From an uncultured Clostridia bacterium (GTDB lineage: Bacteria; Bacillota; Clostridia; TANB77; CAG-508), in assembly GCA_947584805.1 (NCBI GenBank), contig CANPWU010000013.1, forward strand, positions 1 to 35,288: 35,288 nucleotides of DNA. The letters run 5' to 3'. Under the pieces are notes generated by a model, which saw nothing but the letters and a program-made list of their open reading frames with translations, ran no database searches and had not been told where the DNA came from. This document shows positions 19,814-27,705 of this stretch, piece by piece (position 1 is the stretch's first letter; the number at the start of each line of letters is the position of its first letter). A program made the position numbers and the translations under genes.

Positions 19814-20345
19814 CTATATACCAGATATATTATATAACTTAAAATCTATTTTTTCAATCTGTAATAACTTTATTTTTTTATCTAATCCTCCTGCATATCC
19901 GAGTTAAGTTGCCATTACTACCGTATTACCCTATGGCATGGAATAATAATCGATATTGGATTATGCCCGAACTGCTTGCCCGTATGGCTTGGGAAGACAT
20001 AGTTCTTCTATCTTGAATTTTAGCTAGTTCTTTTGCAAGACTTCCATAAGTTGTTAGTTTGCCATATGGTATATTACAAAGTAATTTCCAAACTTGAACT
20101 CTAAATTCTGTGCCTATAGGTTTTAATGGAAGTTCTTGAGGTTTTGGTTTATTTCCATTAAAATATCTATCTAGCCATTTCTTCGCATCATTTAAAATAT
20201 GCAAATCATTTTTCTCTATTGATTTTTCTAAGAAACTAGCTCCAAAATATTTTTGGCCTTCTATCCAAAGCCCAACAATATTTTCTTCATCACTTGCAAT
20301 AGTTAAAACTCCTAAAGGAGAATTATATTTTGTGTAATAGACCAT
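19814..20345 (-). CDS. ogt: Methylated-DNA-protein cysteine methyltransferase, four CGGN sites
   Basis: Suicide DNA repair enzyme that removes O6-alkyl groups from guanine. As triplets the protein ends before its active site. With CGGN as Gly it reads TMSSQAIG(122)QAVG(126)HNPISIIIPCHRVIG(141)SNGNLTG(148)YAGGLDKKIKLL, exactly the family core, with C136 in PCHRV. Sites are CGGG 19982, CGGG 19969, CGGT 19923 and CGGA 19901 (first base). Three different fourth bases occur within 82 nt. Total 175 aa, stop TAG at 19814. The N-domain (YYTKYNSPLGVLTIASDEENIVGLWIEG) and the DNA-binding helix region (GTEFRVQVWKLLCNIPYGKLTTYGSLA) are intact. It lies 18 bp after mnmA. This is the clearest proof gene in the window. 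Confidence 0.97.
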
Positions 20346-20363
20346 AAATATGTTTACCTCAAT

Positions 20364-21419
20364 TTACATTATTTTTCCTCCACCGAAGAACTATATCGTC
20401 TATGTAGAATACTGCAGATTGTCCTGGTGTTAAGGCTCTTTGTGGCTCTATAAATTCTACTTTTATTTTATCTTCTTCTTGAACAATTTCTGCCTCTGCA
20501 GATTTAGTAGAATATCTAGTTTTTACCTCTACTTTCATCTTGTCTTTTATATCATCTACAAGTAATAAATTAATATCTTCTACCATTATTTCTTTTTTAT
20601 ATAATTCATTTTCTTCTCCGAACTATAACTTGATTTTTTTCTTTATTAAATCCTATAACAAATAGCGGTACTTTATATGAAATTTTTAAGCCTTTTCTCT
20701 GTCCAATTGTATAGTTATATAGTCCTGTGTGTTCTCCTAAAACTTCTCCTCTAGAATTTACAATTTTACCGAGGTTTTGGTTTTATACTAGAATTATTTT
20801 CTAAAAATTTTTTATAATTTCCGTCAGGTACAAAGCAAATATCTTCGCTATCTGGCTTATTTGCAACCTTCAAATTATTTTCTCTTGCAATTTCTCTTAT
20901 TTCTTCTTTATCCTTAAAATCAGCAAGTGGGAAAACTATATGTTCTATCAATTCTTTTGGCATATTCCATAATACATAGCTTTGATCTTTTCTTCCTGCT
21001 TTTGATTTTTTAAGTACCCATCTTTTATATTCTTCGCTATACTCAGTTTTTGCATAATGACCTGTTGCTATATAATTACATCCAAGTTCTTTTGCTTTTT
21101 CATACATGAATCCGAATTTCATATACTTATTACACTCTATGCAAGGATTAGGTGTTTTACAATTTGCATAGCAATTTATAAAGTCATCTATTATGTATTT
21201 TCTAAAATCATCTTTATAGTCATAAGTAAAATGAGGTATTCCAATAGCATTACATACATTTTTTGCATCAATATATGTATTTACATTGCAACAACTACTT
21301 CCTGCAAAAAGTTCTAAAGTTGCTCCTATTACTTCATATCCTTGATTTTTTAGCAAAAGTGCTGATACACTACTATCAACCCCTCCACTCATTCCAAGTA
21401 AAACTTTTTTATTTTCCAT
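20364..21419 (-). CDS. mnmA: tRNA-specific 2-thiouridylase, three CGGN sites
   Basis: Makes 2-thiouridine at wobble position 34 of Lys, Glu and Gln tRNAs, taking sulfur from the Suf/Isc-type desulfurase path. 350 aa. PP-loop GMSGGVDSSVSA, catalytic Cys in NPCIECNKYMKFG, second Cys in SEDICFVPDGNY. Then IKPKPG(217)KIVNSRGEVLGEHTGLYNYTIGQRKGL, QVIVG(267)EENEL, and the C-terminal PGQSAVFYIDDIVLG(345)GGKIM. Sites are CGGT 20771, CGGA 20620 and CGGT 20385. The last restores the family VLGGG ending and a stop at 20364. ATG at 21419 (a GTG 6 nt upstream is possible). Directly follows sufU, linking Fe-S/sulfur supply to tRNA thiolation. Confidence 0.97.
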
Positions 21420-21427
21420 ATTCACCT

Positions 21428-21886
21428 CTAATTACAACAATTATTTGTCCCTTTTCCCTCATTTTCTCTATTTTCTAGAATTTTTTCAATTGTATGCCAT
21501 GCAAGAAGTGCACATTTTACTCTAGCTGGCATATTAGAAATATTTTTAAAAGCTATCGCATCTTCTAATATTTTTAATTTTTCTTCGTCTGTTTCTTCTC
21601 TTTTTATCATGGCAATAAAAGTCTTTATAATTTCTTTTGCTTCTTCTATAGTTTTTCCTCTTAAAGTATCTATCATAATTGAGGTCGAAGCTTGAGAAAT
21701 TGCACATCCATGTCCAGAAAATGCCATATCCTCTATTACATCTCCATTTAACTTAAGTTCTAGAGTTATTTCATCACCACAATTTGGGTTATGTCCTAAT
21801 TCTGCATAATCTGAGTTTTCTAATTTCTTTTTATTGTATGAATTCATACTATGTTCCATAATTAAATCATTATATATATCTTCCAT
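21428..21886 (-). CDS. sufU: SufU/IscU-type Fe-S or sulfur acceptor protein
   Basis: 152 aa. NPNCGDEITLELKL contains the first Cys with the D near it, SGHGCAISQASTSIM the second, and ARVKCALLAWHTIE the third: the SufU pattern, a zinc-containing partner that accepts persulfide from SufS. It starts with MEDIYNDLIMEHSMNS, like other SufU. Ends GTNNCCN, an extra Cys pair. It lies 8 bp before mnmA and is separated from sufS by orphan gene 2 with its own promoter and terminator, an unusual split of the sufSU pair. No CGG codon. Confidence 0.93.
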   Translation of the reverse strand: MEDIYNDLIMEHSMNSYNKKKLENSDYAELGHNPNCGDEITLELKLNGDVIEDMAFSGHGCAISQASTSIMIDTLRGKTIEEAKEIIKTFIAMIKREETDEEKLKILEDAIAFKNISNMPARVKCALLAWHTIEKILENRENEGKGTNNCCN

Positions 21887-21917
21887 TTTTATTTCACCTT
21901 TTAATTAATAAAAATAG

Positions 21918-21954
21918 ATTAAACATATAACAGGTTAGTTATTATATGTTTAAT
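21918..21954 (-). terminator. Terminator of orphan gene 2 with complementary loop
   Basis: 13-bp perfect stem (ATTAAACATATAA with its complement) then CTATTTTTA on the minus strand. The 11-nt loop (21931-21941) is the exact reverse complement of the loop of the leader hairpin at 22314-22338 of the same transcript. Confidence 0.85.
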
Positions 21955-21962
21955 TTTTGCTT

Positions 21963-22280
21963 TTACTCATTTTTGCTTACCAAAGATGCTATTAACTTGG
22001 ACCTTTCTGTCATACTTTTCAGTTCTCTTGCGATTACCTTTTTTGCATGATTGATGCACACATCATCATCTTTCATGGCAACAAATAAAGTTTCAAAGTC
22101 CTTTGCATTGTCATCATGGCAGAAAGTTGCAATAGCTTCTTCGAAAAGGTAAGCATAGTAAAATCTAACTTCTTCAGATGCCACTCCGCTAATTTTGCAT
22201 ATAGATACAAGCTTTCCATTATTGAAAGTTATATTATAGCTAGTATGAGTGAAGTGACATTCAGTGTGTATTACTGTCAA
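21963..22280 (-). CDS. Orphan protein 2 (105 aa)
   Basis: No family recognised. Starts at TTG (22280), 8 nt behind AGGAGG; the ATG 8 nt upstream is too close to the ribosome site and opens only an eight-codon frame. Soluble, slightly charged: HTECHFTHTSYNITFNNGKLVSICKISG, then an alpha-rich middle (FYYAYLFEEAIATFCHDDNAKDFETLF) and a basic end (KKVIARELKSMTERSK). Four cysteines and several histidines in the first 60 residues hint at metal binding, but no known motif fits. Codon use is more balanced than that of its neighbours. It sits between sufS and sufU with its own promoter, a 100-nt structured leader and a terminator, so it is an independent unit inside the suf operon. No in-frame CGG. 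Confidence 0.75.
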   Translation of the reverse strand: MTVIHTECHFTHTSYNITFNNGKLVSICKISGVASEEVRFYYAYLFEEAIATFCHDDNAKDFETLFVAMKDDDVCINHAKKVIARELKSMTERSKLIASLVSKNE

Positions 22281-22313
22281 TCTGCATTCCTCCTAATAAT
22301 TATTATGGATTAA

Positions 22314-22338
22314 ATTAGTGTAACTAACCTGCACTAAT
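22314..22338 (-). promoter_or_regulatory. Leader hairpin of orphan gene 2
   Basis: 7-bp perfect stem ATTAGTG/CACTAAT with an 11-nt loop (22321-22331) that can pair fully with the terminator loop at 21931-21941. Outer TAATAATT/AATTATTA repeats extend the fold up to the ribosome site. Confidence 0.65.
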
Positions 22339-22376
22339 TATTACAGTTTTATTTCTCTCTTGAGAGCTTTTTTCAT

Positions 22377-22405
22377 ATTATATAATAAATTTATGTTTAA
22401 TTCAA
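22377..22405 (-). promoter_or_regulatory. Promoter of orphan gene 2
   Basis: Minus strand TTGAAT (22405-22400), 17-bp spacer, TATAAT (22382-22377), in the gap just downstream of sufS. Confidence 0.7.
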
Positions 22406-22424
22406 TGTTTTTTAATTATATTGC

Positions 22425-23640
22425 TTACTCAATATACTTTTTAAACATATCATGTGCTTTATCCAGTGCTTTAACTAATCTATCTATATCCTCTTTAGTA
22501 TTATAGATATAAAAACTTGCACGGCACGTAGAATCTATTCCAAGATATCTCATAAGTGGTTGTGCGCAATGATTTCCTGACCTTATGCACACACCTTCCC
22601 CGTCTAATATACTTGCTACATCATGCGGATGAACTCCATTAATATTAAAAGATATAACTCCAGAATGATTTTCTTCATTTTTTGTTAAATATAATGTTAA
22701 ATAATCAAGCTTTGAAAGTTCTTGCCTTGCATAAGAAATTATTTCTTTTTCTATTTCTTGTATCTTATCATATCCTAATGCTTCAATATAGTCTATTGCA
22801 GCTCCAAGTCCTATGACTCCTCCAACATTTTGCGTTCCAGCCTCAAATTTATTTGGAAGTGGTGCAAATGTTGTATGATCTTCATATACATATTCTATCA
22901 TGTCTCCTCCCATCAAAAAAGGATTCATTTCATTTAATAGTTCTTTTTTTCCGTATAAAACGCCTATTCCAAGAGGTGCAAGCATCTTATGTCCGTGAAA
23001 ATACTAAAAAATCAGCATCTAAATCTTGTACATCTATTTTTATATGCGGAATACTTTGTGATGCATCAACTACAACAACTGCTCCTTTTTTATGAGCAAG
23101 CTTTATTATTTTTTTTACATCATTTACTGTTCCTAAAACATTTGAAACATGAGTTATTGCAACAATTTTTGTTTTATCTGTGATTTTCTTTTCTATTTCT
23201 TCGTCTGAAAGTTCAAAATTTTCATTGATATACATATAATTTAGCTTGCATCTAGTAATTTTACTTACCTTTTGCCAAGGAACTAAATTAGAATGATGTT
23301 CCATTATTGATAAAACTATTTCATCATCTTGTTTTAAATTTTCTAATCCATAAGAATATGCAATTAAATTTAAACTTTCTGTAGCATTTTTTGAAAATAT
23401 TATTTCTTCTCTATGTTTAGCATTAATAAATTTTGCTATTTTATCACGAACTTCTTCATATTTTTCAGTTGCTTCTATGCTTAAAGAATATGCTCCTCTA
23501 TGTGGGTTTGCATTATATCTTTCATAATACTCTTTTACAGCATTTATAACTGAATATGGTTTTTGAGAAGTTGCTCCACTGTCTAAGTAAGCAATGTTCC
23601 TATTTATTAAAACTGGGAAATCATTTTTTATATCTTTCAT
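22425..23640 (-). CDS. sufS: Cysteine desulfurase SufS, one CGGN site
   Basis: PLP enzyme that takes sulfur from cysteine for Fe-S clusters and tRNA thiolation. 404 aa. YLDSGATSQKP, NPHRGAYSLS, FSKNATESLNLIA, THVSNVLGT and VVDASQSIPH are typical of the class II desulfurases. The triplet frame stops at VFSRT. CGGA (22995-22992) read as Gly216 gives DFLVFSG(216)HKMLAPLGIGVLYG, placing the PLP lysine K218 two residues later. The catalytic Cys is in CIRSGNHCAQPLMRYLG. The start is 2 bp after the sufD stop (translational coupling). Without the four-base reading, the enzyme lacks its cofactor lysine. Confidence 0.97.
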
Positions 23641-23642
23641 TT

Positions 23643-24700
23643 TTAATCTAATCTCCTATCAATTTCATATAAAATTTCATTTTTGATTTCTTCATATTTT
23701 ATCTTTTCGAGTATTTTATTAAATCTTGCTCTAACTAGTAATTTCATAGCTTCTTTTTCACTAAAGCCACGGCTCATAATATAAAATAGCTCTTTATTTC
23801 CTACCTTTCCGGCATGCAGAACTATGATTTCCTTCTACATCTTCTTCACTACATAGTAGCATTGGAAGTGCAATACTTTTTGCTGTATCAGAAAGTAACA
23901 TACAAAATTCATTTTCATTTCCTTTTGCTTTTTTACTTCCTCTTTTAAAATCTATTGTTCCTTTAAAATGCTTTCTGGCTTTATCTTTTAATGCCCCTTG
24001 CGCTTCTATTTCTATTTCTGTTTTTTCTCCTCTTAATTCTCCAATATAATTCAAATCAAAAAGTTCTTCATCTTTTCCTAGATATATTGTATCAATATTA
24101 TTCTTTGAAGCTTTTCCGAATTAAATTTGAATAATAATTTGTTATGCTGTTTTTTCCTCCAAGATCTATAAGTAAATAATTTAAATTAGCATTTTCTTCA
24201 AGTTCATTTTCTACACTTAAAAAATTTGTAGATTTTATATTTAATAAATTTACAATCATAATATCAATTTGAGAATTTTTTTCAGCTTTAATTCTTATTG
24301 AGCTATTTTTATACGCTTCACTTTCACCATGTGATTTATATTTTATAATAAAACTTGCATTGCTTCCTTCTTTTGCAATTATTTCAATGTTTTGAATTAA
24401 AGCAATACTATCTTCATCAAACTCACAAAAAATAGTAATAGGTTCTTCTATTTTATCTGATACAACTATCTTCAAATTACTATTTGATTTTTCATTTAAT
24501 TCATTAATAGCATTTTTCCCAACACCATATTTAAGATTAGCTTTACTTGGATTATTATCTGCAAAAACACCTTCCGGAATATTTATCTCAATATTCTCAA
24601 AAGTTTCTGTTCTTGCTTGTAAATTTATATCATCGATTTTAATATTGTTAATATTAAAATTTCTAGCAGTTCTAACAGGTGTTTCATTTAACGTTAACAT
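23643..24700 (-). CDS. sufD: SufD scaffold subunit, two CGGN sites
   Basis: 351 aa; partner of SufB in the SufBC2D Fe-S assembly scaffold. Divergent N-terminus, then beta-helix repeats. CGGA (24118-24115) as Gly195 joins NYYSNLIG to KASKNNIDTIYLGKDEELFDLNYIGELRG. CGGA (23811-23808) as Gly297 gives EGNHSSACG(297)KVGNKELFYIMSRGFSEKEAMKLLVRARF, the conserved SufB/SufD C-terminal block (GNH, LFYLMSRG). As triplets it is three pieces. ATG at 24700 with AGGGAG. Repeat element B lies between sufB and sufD. Confidence 0.94.
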
Positions 24701-24735
24701 TTTTTATTTCTCCCTTATTTATACTTTTATTCTAT

Positions 24736-24875
24736 TGCAACTTATAAATAAAATAATTTACGCAGTGACGCGTAGTATGGAAGCGACTTAGAGGCTGTTA
24801 AAGCGAAGCTTTATACAGTCCTCTTAGGAGTCGACCAACAAGGAACGAGTAAAATTATTTTATTTATAAGTTGCA
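24736..24875 (+). repeat. Structured repeat element B (92-bp core in 24-bp perfect palindromic arms)
   Basis: Arms at 24736-24759 and 24852-24875 are exact reverse complements but unrelated in their outer half to the arms of element A. The 92-bp core (24760-24851) is 91% identical to the minus-strand core of element A. Relative to A, positions 41/53 of the core change G-C to A-T and 44/50 change A-T to G-C, keeping the hairpin. It sits between sufB and sufD, antisense to the genes (element A is in sense orientation to its neighbours). Confidence 0.85.
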
Positions 24876-24891
24876 TTTTAATAATTAAAAT

Positions 24892-26292
24892 TTAACCTAT
24901 AGCTCCTTCAAGTTCCAGATTAATCAAATTATTCATTTCAACCGCATATTCAACTGGAAGCTCCTTTGAAATAGGATAAGCAAAACCTCTAACTATCATA
25001 GCTCTTGCATCTTCTTCTGATAATCCTCTACTCATCAAATAAAATATAGCTTTATCACTAATTTTTCCTATTTTTGCTTCGTGTGAAAATTCTACGTCAT
25101 CTGTTTGTATATCACATGTTGGTATTGTATCAGAAACAGAAATATCATCTAGCATAAGTGATTCACAAGAAACAGATGCTTTAGAATTTGTTGCACTTTT
25201 ATTTACTCTAACAAGTGATCTATAAGTGCATTTTCCGCCATTTTTTGAAATGGATTTAGCATTTACAACACTTGAAGTATTTGGAGCATTATGCACCACC
25301 TTAAATCCATTGTCCAAATTTTGCCCTTTTCCTGCAAATGAAATTCCTGTAAACTCAGTTTTTGATCCTTCTCCATTTAATATGCTCATTGGATAAAGCA
25401 TAGAAATTTTTGATCCGAAAGAGCCCGATACCCAGTCTACCTCAGCATTTTTTCCTACTATTGCTTTTTTTGTATTCAAGTTCAACATATTTTTAGACCA
25501 ATTCTCTATTGTTGAATACCTTAAATATGCATTATCTTTTACATAAAGTTCTACACATCCTGCATGTAAATTTACTTTATTATATTTTGGAGCAGAGCAT
25601 CCTTCTATAAAATGAAGACTTGCTCCTTCATCTACAATAATTAAAGTATGTTCAAACTGTCCTGATTCTGGTGAATTAAGTCTGAAATATGACTGAAGTG
25701 GAACTTCTACCTTAACTCCCCTTGGAACATATACAAAAGAGCCACCAGACCATACAGCTCCATGAAGTGCCACAAACTTATGATCATTTACTGGAACACA
25801 TTTCATAAAATGAGCTTTTACTAGGTCAGGGTATTCTCTTACAGCCGTTTCCATATCTGTGTAAATAACACCTTGTTTTATAAGATCTTCTTTCATACTA
25901 TGGTAAACAACTTCAGAATCATATTGTGCTCCTACTCCAGCAAGTGAAGTTTTTTCTGCGTCTGGTATTCCAAGTTTATCAAAAGTATTTTTTATATCTT
26001 CTGGTACATCTTCCCATGAAGAATTAAGTTTAGATTTTGGTCTTACATAGGTTGCAATTTCTCTCATATCAAGTTCTGAAAGATCTGGTCCCCATGTTGG
26101 CATTTCTAAACTATTATATACATCTAACGCCTTTAATCTAAATTCTCTCATCCATTCAGGGTCATTTTTCTGTCTTGATATTTCTTCAATAATTTCCTTT
26201 GTTAAACCCTTTTCTATTTTAAAATCAAATTCATCTTTATTTCTTATATCATAAATATTTCTGTTTATCTCTTCTAGTTTTGTTTTGCTCAT
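24892..26292 (-). CDS. sufB: SufB scaffold subunit
   Basis: 466 aa, normal length. Core of the Fe-S scaffold complex. Typical segments: WMREFRLKALDVYNSLEMPTWGPDLS, SEVVYHSMKEDL, KFVALHGAVWSGGSFVYVPRGV, FEHTLIIVDEGASLHFIEGCSAPKY, and the end block PTCDIQTDDVEFSHEAKIGKISDKAIFYLMSRGLSEEDARAMIVRGF, which has the cysteine and histidine regions used for cluster assembly. Its frame is intact and its Gly codons are plain GGN, including TTC GGA: the same hexamer TTCGGA that is a quadruplet context in other genes, showing that frame, not sequence, decides. ATG at 26292. Confidence 0.97.
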   Translation of the reverse strand: MSKTKLEEINRNIYDIRNKDEFDFKIEKGLTKEIIEEISRQKNDPEWMREFRLKALDVYNSLEMPTWGPDLSELDMREIATYVRPKSKLNSSWEDVPEDIKNTFDKLGIPDAEKTSLAGVGAQYDSEVVYHSMKEDLIKQGVIYTDMETAVREYPDLVKAHFMKCVPVNDHKFVALHGAVWSGGSFVYVPRGVKVEVPLQSYFRLNSPESGQFEHTLIIVDEGASLHFIEGCSAPKYNKVNLHAGCVELYVKDNAYLRYSTIENWSKNMLNLNTKKAIVGKNAEVDWVSGSFGSKISMLYPMSILNGEGSKTEFTGISFAGKGQNLDNGFKVVHNAPNTSSVVNAKSISKNGGKCTYRSLVRVNKSATNSKASVSCESLMLDDISVSDTIPTCDIQTDDVEFSHEAKIGKISDKAIFYLMSRGLSEEDARAMIVRGFAYPISKELPVEYAVEMNNLINLELEGAIG

Positions 26293-26333
26293 ATTTTATC
26301 CTTTCCATATAGCTATAAGATTTTAATAGCATT

Positions 26334-27074
26334 TTATGCTTTAAATTGTTTGTAACCTTCTTCTTCAATTTTTTTAGCTAACATTGCATCTCCAGTTTCT
26401 ACTATCTTTCCATCTACCAAAACATGAACGTAATCAACTTTTAAATTACGCAATATTTTTGTATTATGAGTTATTATTAGAACTGCATTGTCTTTATTTT
26501 TAAACATATCAATTCCTTTTGAAACTGTATTTATTGCGTCTACATCAAGACCAGAATCTGTTTCATCAAGTATTGCAAGTTTTGGATTTAAAACAAGCAT
26601 TTGCAAAATTTCATTTTTCTTTTTTTCTCCTCCTGAGAACCCAACATTTAAGCTTCTTTCCATGTTTTTAGAATTCATATTTAATTCTTCCATATATTTT
26701 TTCAATTCTTCTTTAAACTCAAATACTTTAACAGGTTTTCCTGTTACTTTATTTTTAGCATATTTTAAAAAGTTTGTTACAGAAATTCCCGGTATTTCTT
26801 CAGGAAGCTGGAATGACATGAAAACTCCTTTTCTTGCTATTTCATCTGTTCTCATATTCGTTATATCTTCATTATCAAAAATGATACTTCCTTTTTCCTT
26901 TTTATATGCAGGATTATTTAAAATTGCATTTGCTGTTGTTGTTTTTCCAGAACCATTTGGTCCCATTATTACATGTATTTCTCCTTTATTTATGTTAAGG
27001 TTAATTCCTTTTAAAATTTCTTTATCTTCTGCATTTACATATAAATCTTTAATTTCTAATAAATTACTACTCAT
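26334..27074 (-). CDS. sufC: SufC ATPase
   Basis: 246 aa ABC-type ATPase of the Suf scaffold. Walker A GPNGSGKTT, Q-loop SFQLPEEIPGIS, signature FSGGEKKKNEIL (SufC variant), Walker B LAILDETDSGLDVDAI, H-loop ITHN. It ends HVLVDGKIVETGDAMLAKKIEEEGYKQF, the SufC-specific tail. The start overlaps the end of the regulator gene by 8 bp, so the regulator and suf genes are one operon. No CGG codon. Confidence 0.97.
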   Translation of the reverse strand: MSSNLLEIKDLYVNAEDKEILKGINLNINKGEIHVIMGPNGSGKTTTANAILNNPAYKKEKGSIIFDNEDITNMRTDEIARKGVFMSFQLPEEIPGISVTNFLKYAKNKVTGKPVKVFEFKEELKKYMEELNMNSKNMERSLNVGFSGGEKKKNEILQMLVLNPKLAILDETDSGLDVDAINTVSKGIDMFKNKDNAVLIITHNTKILRNLKVDYVHVLVDGKIVETGDAMLAKKIEEEGYKQFKA

Positions 27075-27531
27075 TTTTATCTCCTTTTCTCTTCACGGCC
27101 CTTTTTACGCAAGCTCTACATCTTTCACGATTAAGATCATAATTACAATTCAAATCATTTAACCCCAGCTCTTTATGGACATACTTTGCAAGCTTGTTTA
27201 TAGTATTATCGCTAATTGCAAGTTTCATTCTTTCTGCTTCTTCAGCAGCAGAACTTTCTTCTAAATTAAGTACATCTTTTAAAAATAAATAAACTATATC
27301 ATAAGCTTCAAGTATTTTTTTAGCTAAATTTTCTCCTTCTTCTGTTAGTTCTATTGTTCCATAAGATTCATAATTTAATAGTCCATTATCTTTTAAATTA
27401 TATATAGCTTTATTTACACTTGGCTTGGTACAGTTCATTTTATTTGCTATATCTGTAACACGTATTTTTCCATTTTGCTTTTTTAATATATACATTGTTT
27501 TTATATATTCTTCTTGTGACTTTGATATCAT
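27067..27531 (-). CDS. DtxR-family regulator with C-terminal Cys cluster, likely controls suf
   Basis: 154 aa. Residues 1-65 form a winged helix (EEYIKTMYILKKQNGKIRVTDIANKMNCTKPSVNKAIYNLKDNGLLNYESYGTIELTEEG is DtxR/MntR-like). The dimer domain follows (LFLKDVLNLEES...ISDNTINKL). The usual His metal ligands are not seen: the EH of the family is KL here and the HR after the wing is AYD. Instead the C-terminus carries C129-x8-C138-x2-C141, with C34 in the DNA-binding domain. This suggests sensing of an Fe-S cluster or another metal rather than Fe(II)/Mn(II) by the classical site (inference). It is first in the suf operon, with a perfect promoter and a 16-bp palindrome between the -10 and the start, fitting autoregulation. 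Confidence 0.85.
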   Translation of the reverse strand: MISKSQEEYIKTMYILKKQNGKIRVTDIANKMNCTKPSVNKAIYNLKDNGLLNYESYGTIELTEEGENLAKKILEAYDIVYLFLKDVLNLEESSAAEEAERMKLAISDNTINKLAKYVHKELGLNDLNCNYDLNRERCRACVKRAVKRKGDKNE

Positions 27532-27555
27532 TCATTTTCCCCTTATTTTTAAATA

Positions 27556-27571
27556 GTTAGTTTAAACTAAC
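27556..27571. promoter_or_regulatory. Palindromic operator of the suf operon
   Basis: GTTAGTTTAAACTAAC, a perfect 16-bp palindrome just downstream of the -10, similar in style to DtxR-family boxes (TTAG...CTAA). A further half-like GGCTAACTATT overlaps and follows the -35 (27607-27617). It is probably bound by the adjacent regulator. Confidence 0.7.
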
Positions 27572-27577
27572 ATTTAT

Positions 27578-27606
27578 ATTATAGTACGATATAAATTGTT
27601 TGTCAA
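27578..27606 (-). promoter_or_regulatory. Consensus promoter of the regulator-suf operon
   Basis: Minus strand TTGACA (27606-27601), exactly 17 bp, TATAAT (27583-27578): a perfect sigma-70-type promoter, so repression must do the regulating. Confidence 0.85.
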
Positions 27607-27654
27607 GGCTAACTATTTATATTTTCTTTCTTTTTTGAAAATTTATACAAATAA

Positions 27655-27702
27655 AAAATGCACTCACAAATTTAGATTTTCTAATATTTGTAAATGCATT
27701 TT
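27655..27702 (-). terminator. Terminator of the ABC transporter operon
   Basis: Minus strand AAAATGCATTTACAAAT pairs with ATTTGTGAGTGCATTTT around an inner TTAGA/TCTAA stem, ending in six T, 3 bp after the permease stop. Confidence 0.85.
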
Positions 27703-27705
27703 ATT

